Assembly: GCA_021307315.1 (NCBI GenBank)
Contig: JAJSPD010000077.1
Coordinates: 144,179 to 208,178, forward strand
Source of the DNA: Bisporella sp. PMI_857
Lineage: Eukaryota > Ascomycota > Leotiomycetes > Helotiales > Helotiaceae
Direction: 5' to 3'
Length of the DNA: 64,000 nt
Of the stretch, positions 12,031-23,465 are shown one piece after another. A model generated the notes under the pieces. It was not told the origin of the DNA. It did not search any database and worked only from the letters and a program-made list of their open reading frames with translations. Within the stretch, counting starts at the first letter, position 1. Every line of letters starts with the position of its first letter. Made by a program: the position numbers and the translations under genes.

Positions 12031-12871
12031 TCATAATTTTGCCTGAGATACTCCATTCTTAAAGGAACCGTGCCTATCTTCACCAGAACTAAATCTTGAC
12101 GCACCACCAATACTTTCAGGTTCGATAATCTTGGTACCTCGATCAAATTCTTGACTTAGTGCATCGAAGAAGGACTTAGATTCCCATGCAGAGTAATAGC
12201 AACTCTATCGATCCGCATTCATACACCCTTGCGGAAATCTCGCGAGATTTTCCGCTATCTCATAAGCCTCTTCGTAGGCTTTCCCCTTTGGGGCGACTCG
12301 ATTTGCAAGGCCCATTGTAAGAGCCTCTTGAGCTCCTACCGGCCGACCTGTAAAAGCAATATCCAGGGCGTCTGAAACTAATGATAGCTGGGGGACGGAT
12401 TGATCCAGCATAATCATAGGTACGCCAAACCTCCTAAAGAAAGGCCAAACACGGCATCTTCCTCGGCGACTCGGATGTCTCCCAGCAAGCTTAATTCCAA
12501 GCCACCAGCTACAACATACCTAGCGACGGCGCAAATGACAGGTTTCTTAATTATCATCCGTGTTGGCCCACACGGACCGAGGTTACGTCCTTATACCCTA
12601 GCAGCAATGTTTAGACCAGTGTATTGAGAGCCACGATCACCGAGCTTCGCACGCTCTTGTAGGTCAAATCCGGCACAAAAATTGCCGCCCACACCATAAA
12701 ACACACATACTTTTTGTTTGGGGTCATTTTCGAACGCGAGGAATGCCAACCAAAGTTTTTGTGCTGTGGGAACATCGGCTGCGTTACGTCTGTGTGGTCG
12801 ATTCAAAGCAATAGTTGTGATGACTTGATAGTAACAAGAACTTGATTTAGCTCTTTACAGCCCTCTGTCAT
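12031..12871 (-). pseudogene. Enoyl-CoA hydratase/isomerase (crotonase) pseudogene
   Basis: Read from 12871 down, it spans the full length of a crotonase of about 265-280 residues. Blocks in order: ITTIALNRPHRRNAAD, FCAGFDLQE, then (after a TAA) GRNLGP and KKPVICAVA, VVAGGLELSLLGDIRVAEED, TGRPVGAQEALTMGLANRV, ARFPQGCMNADR, and after a TAG YYSAWESKSF ending at the TGA at 12031-12033. Lesions: TAA just after NIAARV (near 12598); a one-base loss near 12430 between VFGLS and the GVP-like block; TAG right after MNADR; and a probable extra frameshift near the start (about 12830). Both stops fit CAA/CAG-to-TAA/TAG changes, i.e. RIP-like C-to-T. Crotonases hydrate enoyl-CoA or isomerise CoA esters; this copy cannot make a full protein. 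Confidence 0.88.
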
Positions 12872-14306
12872 GATCGCTTGCGCTAGGAGCGAACAGCCTT
12901 GGGAGAGGTACAATCGTTCTAGGAGAGACGATTGCGAGTGATGGGAAAGCTTTCTCCGCGACAGCCTTTGATCCTGAGTGGAATATCGGAAGGTTATATC
13001 CTAGTGAAATGCAGGGTGATCAGAGTGAGGGAGCTCTAGCTCGGTAAGATGGTCAGATTTAGTGGGCTCGGCTGGGCTTATAACCGAAAGATGATGCGGG
13101 CCTTACAGTTATGGTCCATTGCCGCAGCGTGAGCCTCCTTGCAGTTACATTAGGCACTGTATAAGGTCAAGTCGTGGAGCAACCGCCGAACAACATATAT
13201 TTGTTCGTGTTCGTGTAGAATATGAGCACACTCTGTTATACAAACTATACGACTATGACACCTTCCAATCCATCAGTCCATCCACCGTACTCCCGCCCGA
13301 TCACACGCATAAGCTTTAGTGTGGCACCATCCACGTGTTGGCCTATTTCGAGACAGCAGCATGCATTGATCTGCTATACGTAAACCGTGATAGTGGCCAT
13401 GAAGGCCTGTCATAATTTAGATAAACCCTCATCGCGGTTGCCAAATTGCCGTTCATATATGGGACTCCATCTACTTGTGGATAACCCAGATCTTAAGCTG
13501 TGCTTTCCTTGTTTCCCCATCCTATATCAAGAATTTTGGGATCGATGGTGTAATTTACATTGCCCTCTAGCAAGGTAGGCGCTGTGAAGACAGGGAGTGG
13601 CTGTTGTTGAGATAGATTTGAGTTCAAGTCTGTGAAGTCTGTGTAGCCAACGGGGAAGGACAGTATGAAGGGCGAGCTAATATCATCGCTTCAGTCCATT
13701 TCTGGAGGGTTTGGTAAGATCCAAATTTGGTTGCGGAGTAATCCGGTGGTAAGGAAGCCAAAATGGGATATGCATTAGAGAAAAGACGAGGAAAGGACAA
13801 CTAGGCCTCAGTGGGACCCGAAACTATCCTCTTGGACACCAAAACAGTCCATTAAAGCATAGTCAGGCTGATTTTGCTGGTCGCTCGGGTTGCTTAGGTT
13901 ACTCAGGGCGTGCTAAGGCACGCCTAAGCTCTGCTGAAGTTTGCTCACCCTCGGCCGGGGTTAAAGCGGCCACTGCTTACGGCCCGAGACCAAAACGGAA
14001 CCGACGAAGATGGGATTAGAGTCTATCTTTTCTGGCAATAACTTTCGGTGTTATCACCATAACCCTCAGTACATGAGCACATCGCACTTGAAAAACATAT
14101 GATGTGGGGTGGAGGGATCTGATTCAAAATACCTAGAGCTAAGGGCTTCCTCGCATATCGCGAGTCACCAAATATCGCAAACTCCACGCGAAGCCAACCC
14201 AAGCAAAGACAAAGGCAATACCTACCTTACCGAAGGATCAGAATCTTTCGGTTGGAATTCAGATGGTTTTTTAGTATCAGCCCAGAACAGAGCTTTGACC
14301 TGCCAC
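12872..14306. other. Intergenic, no gene recognised
   Basis: About 1.4 kb. Only short unrelated frames (13119..13319, 13387..13578, plus strand). A GC-rich inverted stretch near 13905-13935 (GTGCTAAGGCACGCCTAAGC) could form a small hairpin. Nothing else stands out. Confidence 0.45.
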
Positions 14307-17300
14307 CTAACCAAGAGCAGCTCGCAAATACTGTTTTCGCATGTTACTCTGTTATTCAACATTTGGTGGATCAGTACTTACCTGAAGACGCGTCGAGTCC
14401 AAATCTGCCTTAGTTATGCCGCCATTTGATAATGTCAGAGCTACAAGGTCCTTCTTACGTTCTTGGATTGTCACCACTTTCTACCTTAAGGTTAGTAAAC
14501 GCTCAAGAAATATCATTGGTGAAGGTACCTCTTCAAATGAGCCTCGAATTCTGTACCGAATTGTCTTTACCGCTTTCTTCTGACCAATGCGATGTACGCG
14601 GCACAATGCTTGTTCTTCTATCATTGGGTTCCATTGTGGCTCCATTAGATACACGGTTGATCCCGCTGAGAGATCTAATCTAATTTGTGTGAGAAATTTT
14701 GCCACTGAATGGATATAAAGTAGGTTTGTCTCATACCCAGCCCCACCACATGTGATTGATACAAGTATCACCTGAATATCAGGATCTTCTTGAAACCTTT
14801 GAATAGCAATTGGTCGTTTATTAGCAGACATCTTCCCGTCAATCCTCGTATAGAATATTGCCGCATCCTTAATGACCGACTCGATCAGATCAAGGGTATA
14901 TGTCCAATATGAAAATATAACACTTGGTTGTCATATTAGCAAAATTCTGTGACGGGGGGTCAGGAAAAGTTTAACTGACCTTTTATCTCCTAGTTTAGCG
15001 CCTTTCAGCGATGTTAGAAGTGCCTTAACCTTGGTGGGAATCTCTGCAGGGCTCATTTTCGGCAGTTTACTCGGCACCAGAGGTTGTGCTGGCGCAAGTG
15101 TCACTTCAGTGCCGGTACAATTTCGCTCCTGAGAACAAGTCGGGCATTGATCGTGTCTGATTCCCTGATTCAGACAGAGTCCACAGATCAGTTGGAGGCA
15201 ATTAAATAATATAGGGTCGGGTAATTCCATAGAGCTTGCATCTAATTCTTCTGGCATGGTTTCCGCAACAGAAGTATCGCAAAGCGAACAAAAAGCGGTT
15301 CCATTTTCTAGCATCTCCTCAATCGAGCTCTGGGCTCTAACTGATGTCCAGGCACCTTTGCTAGAGTGGGCAATCGGCTTCCTGGCTTGCATTAGACCGT
15401 GGTTGCAGATTAATCGGAGCTGATTCAGCCAGGACAATGCGTTCCTGTATGTCCCCTGTTCCTTGCCGGCTATTGCATCTGCGACCGCCCCAGCTGCTCG
15501 GAACTTGACCTTCTCGTAGGCATCACTCTCTTCAGGACTGAAGTGAAGGTGGTAGACCTCATCATGTCGGTCTGGGAGGTTAATAACAGACCTGGTCCGG
15601 AATAGTGTTACAAAATTGACCAACGTCTTAACACGTAGGCAACCTATCTTATCATTCCTATGCCAAGGCTGGGAGATATCCTTCTCGAAAACTTGTGGAT
15701 TGGAATAGGGGTAAACCTGGAGAAACTTGAATAGACTTGCAAGATCTGTTAGTCTGTTCTGAATTGGTGTTCCTGTTACGGCCCAGCGGTGTCGTGCCTG
15801 TAATGCGCAAGCTGATTTGGCAATAATGGTTGCTGGGTTTTGAATGATATGTGCTACTGCAGTAAGCAATATGTCGATGAAAGCGAGGCTGTTTATGCCT
15901 ACCTTCATCTAAGACTACACGGTGCCAAAAGACCGAAAACAGCGAATTCAATGTCGCGGGTGTTGACGATTTGCTTCGTTCCTGTTGATATTTTCTCCAC
16001 TGCAGCGATACAATTTTATATGTCGTGATAACAACATTAAAATGGACAAGTTCTTCCAATACTAGTTTTGCAGGACCATGGAAGGTGGTCCAAGACAGAG
16101 AATTTGGGGCTAGATGCCTAGTGAATCTTAGTATAGTGCAACGGTTTGAATGAACGGCAATTACCTGCGTAGTTGCGTATCCCAGCTTTCAAGGACTGTT
16201 TGCAGATCCACGGTTAGTTTCAACACACTGTCATTACTGTATAAATAGGGGACTTACGAGGAAGAGGAACCACGAGCAGGGTTGCCCTAGAAGGCTCCAG
16301 CGAGCTAAATAACGTCGTATTGCTGTCTGTGAGACCGCTGTAAGGGTGTGCAGCTATAAGAGAAATGACGCTGAGAGACTTTCCTAAGCCCATTTGATCT
16401 GCTAAAAGACCTCCATAAAAATTGGAGGGTTTATCTTGTTCCACTGATCCTGTCACATTGTTGATATAGCTACCGTAATATCAATACCGGGATAAATTTC
16501 AGGGTGACTTTTTGTTACTGACCAAATCTGACCATTGGAGTTGGTTGCCTTTGACCAAATATCTTTGCCTGCCTTATGATACGCCATGCCTTGCTCTCGG
16601 CTAACCATAAAGGTCAAAGCTTGTTTTTGGTGACTAAAATGGAGTTAGTTACTATAAAATATTAAGGTAGTAGTATACCTGTAAAGCGGAGTCAAAACTG
16701 CGGGCGGCGCTTCGGTTTCGGTAAGGTGGTGTTCTGTATTCAATAGCTCGAAAAGATCTGGCCGCGTCTCCATTTTCTCTACGTCGAAATTCTGTAAGTG
16801 TGAGCAGAGCGAGAATGTTGTTATGAACTCTTCGTCATCCTCGCGGAGGAGCTGCGGGTTCTTGTACATCACGTCTTTCTCGCAGTTTATTGGATCTTGC
16901 AGAAACAAGACATTATCCAAGAGCCATTCTCCTAATGGATCTGATAGTAGTGCTGGCCCATAGATAATGATATTTAAATTTGTCACTGCTTCGTCCCCAG
17001 CCCTTCTAGACTTCTGGTAGATCGACTCTTCGACGGAACTTACAGGACTAGATTGACAGTGTAGCTGTAGTGTGCATCCTGCGTCTTCCAGCGCTTGAAT
17101 TATTTGAATAGCAGTCGTTTCAAGTTTTCCGTATCTCGAGTTCTTTTGGCTTCCTTCATCTAGCCGCCATAATTCATCGGGCTTTCGCAATATGACTTGT
17201 ACGATGCCACTAACAACTCGAACCTGTCTTTCAGGATGAACTATAAGATCAGCCAACTGCCAGCAAGTTAGTGATGATATGTAAGGGCACTCGAACGTTC

Positions 17301-17621
17301 ATATTATACCATCCCAAAACATATTTTCTCATCTGGACCATCTTCGTGGCCTCCGGCTTCAACCAGATCTGAAGCCTTCGAAGTTATTTCTAGCTCTGAT
17401 AACGTTGCACCACACAATTGTAACAACTCCGTGTCATGACCGGTCTTGTCTTCTAGATACTGGGGGACACGACTCGGATTGTAAGCAGACCAGGTTGAAG
17501 ACAGGCTAGCTGATGCAGCCTCATCAACATCTGTTGGTGAGAGTTTGCGCCGCTTATTCCTGTGGCTTGAACGGCGACGGGTGGCGGGCTGTTCAACCTC
17601 CTTTTGGTTCTGAGACGACAT
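14307..17621 (-). CDS. SNF2-family ATPase, RING-containing (Rad5/HLTF-like)
   Basis: Multi-exon gene from ATG 17621 (MSSQNQKEVEQP, basic NLS-like SHRNKRRK) to TAG 14309..14307 (ending LQYLRAALG). Helicase motifs in order: I, LLADQMGLGKS (about 16400); DEAH box rebuilt exactly by removing the 49-nt intron 15854..15902 (VVLDE-AHIIQNP); III, TGTPIQN; a C-x2-C...CxxC...CPTC RING-like insert (about 15310-15130); IV, SVIFSYW; V, GGAGLDLSAGS across another intron; VI, QALCRVHRIGQ. This order, with the RING between the lobes, is that of Rad5/HLTF/Rad16-type DNA translocases with ubiquitin-ligase potential in nuclear DNA repair. About nine introns, mostly with clean GT-AG ends, are needed. One problem: between IWSVTKSHPEIYPG and YINNVTGS (about 16450-16500) the frame slips by one base and I find no acceptable intron, so the gene may carry a frameshift. 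It diverges from the NACHT gene with 290 bp between starts. Confidence 0.85.
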
Positions 17622-17911
17622 AACGAAAGCTTTATGCTATATAGGCTTCGAACTCGTCAAACTAAAGATAAATTCCACTTCCGGTTCTCAGTTTGTCGAC
17701 AACGAAGCGCAAGACCATGCGTTTGGGCTTGCCTGTTTGCAGTTAAAATGGCTAGGACTGGAACATGCGACTCAGCCACGTTGGTCAGCACCGCAAGCCC
17801 CGCAAGCCCCACGCTCCGCCTTAGTTGAGGCAACAGATGTAGACGTGACAATGAAAGCTTCTCCATCGTCGTTTCTTTTCTACAAAGGTCGAATTCAACA
17901 GGCGTTAGGTT
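17622..17911. promoter_or_regulatory. Shared divergent promoter region
   Basis: A 290-bp gap separates the start codons of the SNF2 ATPase (minus) and the NACHT gene (plus), so both promoters must overlap here. No clear TATA box or repeated operator was seen. The role is inferred only from gene arrangement. Confidence 0.5.
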
Positions 17912-20900
17912 ATGGCGGCTTCTGATGTTCAGTTAGCAACCTTCCAAGCCGCCTTTAATCGCTTAAAGCAGACTGTCAGCTTTGATGACGCTTGCGCCTT
18001 CCAATCTACAACATTGAAGGATGTTTGGAATGCGGCAAAAGAGATCCAAAATGCCCAGCGTCAACGCCGCTCGCTGCGTAATATGGCTCGCCTAAAGCCA
18101 CTTCTTGAGTCACTAGACAAATATTCTAAAACGATTGGGGTGTTGTGCAACGGCACACCGTTTCTACCTTGGATCTGGGTGAATTATTCCCCTTCACAGA
18201 GCTCTTCGGGACCCTCCAGAAAAGTCACTAACTTTATGTAGGCTCCTATCAAATTGATGCTTCAGGTTAATTCTAGAGATTGCGGATATGCAACTCTCAA
18301 GCTGACAAATGTCTAGCTTGCAAACGAACACTCAAGTGTGTTAGATCAGCTTCTAGATGCTTACATGCAAATAGCGGAAGCTTTACCGCGTTTCGATCGC
18401 TTTCAGAACGCGTTTCCCGAGGACAAGAACCTCCAGAATTCTTTGGCAATGGTGTATGAAGATATACTTGAATTCCATAGATCCTCATACCAGTTCTTCA
18501 GACGAGGCTGTAAGTCACATGTATTTTCAATGTCAAAAATAAATCAAAGTGCTCATATACCACAGCATGGCATGTTTTCTTCGACTCGATGTGGAAAGAC
18601 TTCGCGGTTCGATTTCATGGTATTCTAGGAAGCCTGGCCAGGCACAGGGAACATGTCGACAAAGAAGCCTCATCAGTTGCCATTTTGGAGGCCAAGCAAT
18701 GGAGAACCCAACATCAACAATACGTTGAGCGACAAGAAATTGAGAGACAAGACTTCGTTCTGCATGAAGCAGTAAACTGGCTAGCAGTCGAGGATCGCCT
18801 TCAGGAAGATGAACTCAATAGGCTGGCTAATCTACGACACCCAGGCACTTGTAGGTGGATACTTGGCACGTCTCCCTTAGAATCATGGATCGGCAGTCTA
18901 GGCGGCAATTCTACTTTATGGTTAAATGGTATTCCTGGTGCAGGTCAGTTATTAGTTCTCTCCCTTCCTGCTTTGCCGTCAATCTGTTCAATGGGTTCTC
19001 ATACTGTATCGGGACTCATTTACTGCTCAGCAACATAGAAGTTAAGAGTGAATGTATTGACTTGTTGCAGGCAAGAGCGTTCTAGTCTCTTATATCATTC
19101 AACATCTTCAACTTCGGCCAGACATTACTGTTACCTATTTCTTTTGTAATAATGATACTAAGGATCAGCTCTGCAGTCTAGTATTACGGACATTGGCGGT
19201 CCAGTTACTGAGGTCTCAGCCTGATCTAGCATCGCACATTTTCGACAATTACCGTAGATGTAGATCCACACCGTCACTACCACAGATCAAAAAGCTCCTT
19301 CCCGACCTCATGGCGGCATGTCCTAATCCTCACATTATTATCGATGGGCTTGATGAATGCAGCGAGAAATATCAAAGAGCTATCCTTGCTGAGTTACTAG
19401 CATTAGTGAAATATCCCAACACCGCCGTCAGAATTATGATATCTAGTCGTGAAGAGACTTATATTAGTCGGACTTTACAGAAAGTTCTCACAATTTCGTT
19501 GACAGATAAGAAAGAGAACCTGAATGCAGACATTCAAGAGTATGTGAGATGTAAATTGGCACCTCTACGAGACTCATTTGGGGACGCGAATGTCGATGAA
19601 GTTGAAGTAACGGTGGCAAGGAAAGCGCACGGTAAGTAATTGAATTAAAACTTGGCATGAGATACCTAAGTATGTTTTAGGGATGTTTCTATGGGTTCGG
19701 CTCATTATCAAGGAGCTAGAAGACCGCCGCAGTGTTTCGGAATTGCGTGATGCTGCGAATAACCTTCCTCAAGGTTTGCATAAGGCGTGAGCTCTGTTCC
19801 TTTCTCCTTCAATGTACGAATTTAAAGTGGAGATTTAGTTATGGTCGGATCTTGGAGCGCATTCGAGATCAATACAGCGAGTATAGCCGTCACAAGGCGA
19901 TCCGTATCTTGGAGTGGATGGCGTGTTCTTTCCGGCCCCTCAAAGTGCACGAAATTCAAGATGGGATTTTCTTCGAACCTGACAATATGGAATTGAACCA
20001 GGAAACTAAATTGCATCCTAGCGTTATCGAAGTCTGCAAGCCAATCATCCAAATTGGGGTAAACAAGACGCTGGCGTTTGTCCACTTTTCTGCCAAGGAG
20101 TAGGTTCATCACTTTCCTCAGTCTCCAGCTAAACTGGTTTAACACTTCACTCTTAGGTATATTCTCCATCAAAGAAGCGGAAATTTCATAAGTGAAAGCC
20201 AGGCACACCACAACATTGCATACAGTTGTGTTTCATACCTGCTTACAAGTTCCCAAATTTTCGGATCTTGCGTATCCGAATATGAAAGCCTACTGCGCGT
20301 TGCCTTGGGCTTCCATGGCCTTCATCCTTATGCACACGAATTCTGGCACAGCCACGTCGTCCGCCATGCTGAAATGCAAGCCGCCTGTCACGCACCGCTT
20401 TCAAGTGATCTAGTTCAACAACTCGGAAAACTAGAGGCGTTTCGAAAGGCGACAGTATCTCGGGCATTCCAGAGGTTACTTCTCGATCAGAAAACCATAC
20501 TGGAAGTCGAAAAGGTGTTGCCACCATTGCATGAGAACCGAGGAACACGAATGTTATTGAGAGACATTAGACTCTTTCAAGGCATGATAAACCAGAACAA
20601 TTCAGGCTGTGGAACATACCATAGTAAGTTTGATCAGTAGGAGATCACCCTTCCTAGTTCTTAGATCAAACTGATAAGACGAAGGTATGCGAAAATATGA
20701 GATGGAAAATGATCCAACTCTTTTGAGCGACATAAACTACCGCTACCAAGATATCTTAGAGCAATTTCTCCGCACTGATTCACTTCCCGGGGTAGATGAC
20801 CAAATCCTGAGAGCCTCCAAGGAAATTTATGGAGATTCGGCCTTTCTGTGTCGCTATCGGCCATGCACAGGCACTTTGCGTGGATTTTCGGATGCTGACA

Positions 20901-22169
20901 AACGAGATAGACACGAAGCTACCCATATTAGAAGTTTCAAATGCGGAGATAAGAAATGCGACTTCTACGCCGTTGGCTTTGCAACAAAGACAGCGCTGCA
21001 GCGGCATAGCGAGATTTACCATAGCAATGTTGGCCAACAATTGATCATGCCAATACGTCAGCGTCGCCAACCGGTCAACCTTCGGGAACGTTTCCAAATC
21101 GATGGCATTACCCAAACGTCAATTGCGAGCAACGTTACTAATTCAACCAATAATCCCTCACAAGGTGATCCCAATCACCATAGAACGTTTGATCAAATCT
21201 TGAACGAGCAACGAGAAGCACATCGACGGGTCCTCTCTCTCTATAAGAAGAGCCAGAATGAAGACTATACTAAGCGACCGAAATATGCAGAAGTTCGCGA
21301 AACTATGGAGGCTCTTTCCGAACTCAACAGAAAGCCTAGCGGTATGTTAGATCTACAGAAGGAGCAGAAACGGCATGAAGACTGGATGCGAAAAGGCCAA
21401 AACCTATTCGGCAAAGCAAACGTTCCATTTGATATCCTCAAGAGTCACATGGGACACGTCCTAGAGCGAAACACGGACTGCTTTAATATCAATTCAGACA
21501 AGCCCGGGGCCTCATTGGACTCTAAGTTACACAGCCGGGGAGATCCGATATTTCGAGAGGTTTACTGTATTTGCCGTCGTGTTGAAGATGGTATGATGAC
21601 CGAATGCGAGCTCTGCCACGAATGGTATGTATTTAAGCCGCTTAATTTAATAATCTATGCTAATTTATATTAGGTACCATGACAAATGTTTATACATTGC
21701 TCGAGTAAAGATTAAGGACGATTATAAGTACACTTGCCATATTTGCAATTGGCGAGTCAGACTTCCTCCTGATTCTGCTCGACCTGAGTTAGAAGATCTG
21801 AAATCTTGGCAAGACGAGATCCCCTTACTACCATTCCAGCCTGACGAGGAAGAAATCCTTTCAAAGATCATCGACAATGCACAAAAGTTCCGGACTTACA
21901 TCTCTCCATTCTGCAACCCCGCCAAGGGAATAGCAGAGGAAGTCGAGATCAAACGCTTTTACCTCCGCAAGATTGAAGGAGCCGGGATTCTTCTTACATT
22001 CGAGACCAATTTCTTCCAACAGGAGCTTCATAAATGGTCACCAGTCGCACTCGAGCCTCCGCCAATTCTTAAAGTCCTAAAATCAACCCGCGCCTCGTCC
22101 AACGAAACTTCAAAATTCTCATGGCCCAACATGGCGTCAACGACCACTATAAGCTTCCCCAAAACCTAA
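17912..22169 (+). CDS. NACHT STAND NTPase with C2H2 fingers fused to a Lid2/JARID1-like PHD tail
   Basis: Ten exons: 17912..18178, 18242..18265, 18317..18509, 18566..18943, 19071..19631, 19681..19786, 19839..20099, 20157..20623, 20679..21624, 21674..22169. They keep frame throughout (1232 residues); splice sites are GT-AG. The exon 9 acceptor (20678 or 20684) is the least certain. Domains: an N-terminal helical region of fungal NACHT proteins (NGTPFLPWIW); Walker A GIPGAGKS (about residue 283), rebuilt across an intron; Walker B HIIIDGLDEC (about 376); a winged-helix-like segment (LEWMACSFRPLKVHEI); C2H2-type pairs (about 805-875). Then comes a segment resembling the C-terminal part of Lid2/JARID1 H3K4 demethylases: EQKRHEDWMRKGQNLFGKAN, PHD finger CICRRVEDGMMTECELCHEWYH (about 1045), TCHICNWRV, and RFYLRKIEGA...ETNFFQQELHKW. 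No JmjC domain is present. STAND proteins act as signal-sensing switches in fungal self/non-self responses; the role of the fused tail is unknown. The finger and Lid2-like parts share one unbroken exon, so the fusion is not a modelling artefact. Confidence 0.85.
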
Positions 22170-23081
22170 AAACAAGCCAACAAGACTTAAAGGATATACC
22201 AGCGAGCTTTCGTCGTCCCGCCCTCAAATCTCCAGCCCGCTTCAAAACTCCGAAAGAAGAGAGAGAGGGAGAGAGGTAGTTGGGATACGGATATAGATAT
22301 TGAGCTCTTTTCAATGGCCCTTGATTTCCCGAAACACGAAAAAATGAGGGATGCCATAATATAGGAATGGGGAAGGAGCACCGGCTTTTTTTCAGCAGGC
22401 AAGGACAGGATCCATAATTCATATTGGTTTTTTAGACTTAGTACGAAATTCTTGGTGTTTTTCGATAGGAGGGTGCTTCAAAGCACTCGCTTTTCTATTC
22501 ATGATAGAATTCATCTTGGCAGCGGTTGGCATTTTGCGTTATCCTCTTTTAATTCTAATACATAGGTTTTGAGCTTCCATTACGAAACTGACTAGCACCA
22601 TTGTTTTCAGCTGAGTAGAAATAGGGCTATGGCTGTTGAGGATGATATTAATATAGAGAATAGAGATATATCTTAATCCAAGCGTTCGTATTTGTTGATG
22701 TGCTTGTGAGTAGTTCAAGATTGCCGAGCCTCGATTGCAAGACATTGAGACTTCTCGGCAAGAAAGGAGCACTTGAAATGATTCGAAGGGCAGCTAGCAA
22801 GTGATTTGCGTACTTCGCTTTAAATGAAAGGCTCAGAAAATCCCAGTGCTGAGGTGTAGAATAGTTTTTTCTGACTGTTTAGTAGGTTTTACAACTATAA
22901 AAAAAAATCTGCCCTTTTTTTTTTCTATAATTCCACTTTTACGGGCACGACCTGTACGTGTTAGATTTTTTTTGGATTTACTTTTGCTGTAGCTTGACGA
23001 CCCGTAACGCTTTTTTTCAGGTAGTCAGCGTGTTATTGCTACTATCTCGAAATTTGTTTTATACGCGTAATTCATAAACAG
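22170..23081. other. Intergenic; out-of-frame relic of the Lid2-like tail, then AT-rich DNA
   Basis: The plus-strand frame shifted by one (about 22090-22278) still encodes MAQHGVNDHYKLPQNL, which resembles the next block of Lid2 C-termini. The original tail therefore probably ran to the TAG near 22278 and was cut short by a one-base change. The remainder to 23081 becomes increasingly AT-rich with no gene. Confidence 0.55.
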
Positions 23082-23256
23082 TGTCACGGCCGGCGCTGTG
23101 CATCTACGGGTACAAGGGGTAACGGTGGTATAATACGAGAGAATCTAAAGCCAAAGAAGAGAGAGGAGCTCGGGGGGAGCTCGCTCTATATACGTTAGGA
23201 GCTCTGGCCGGCCATAGCCCAAGTAACCCTTGTAATCACGGGATGATCATGTGACA
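23082..23256. repeat. LTR-like segment TGTCACGG...GTGACA
   Basis: A 175-bp GC-richer island inside AT-rich DNA, beginning TGTCACGG and ending TGTGACA. Similar termini recur at 60254..60437 and 63800..63992. TG...CA ends with inverted TGTCAC/GTGACA are compatible with a solo LTR. No clear target duplication was found, so the assignment is tentative. Confidence 0.35.
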
Positions 23257-23410
23257 ACTATGATAAATTTTAGTTAACATTTAACCGGGATTTTTATATA
23301 TATAGTCGCGGGTAGTTACTACTATACTAAAATATTCTCCGGTTGACAAAAAATTGAACTACTTTTACAGCAAATAATGTTAAAATTATTATAATCCTTT
23401 TAATCTGTTA

Positions 23411-23465
23411 ACGTAATCCACAAGCGAGTGGTCAACACAAGCGAGTGGTCATATTTTTCTTGGCA
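23411..23465 (+). repeat. Left terminal inverted repeat of pogo/Fot element
   Basis: 55 bp, starting ACGTAATCCACAAGCG and identical to the reverse complement of 25189..25243. It includes an internal tandem direct repeat of CACAAGCGAGTGGTCA. Confidence 0.9.

Noticed and set aside
20687..21673. Separate C2H2/PHD gene starting at ATG 20687
   Set aside because: An intron from 20624 joins the NACHT exon in frame, and NACHT proteins with C-terminal C2H2 fingers are known; two genes remain a weaker alternative.
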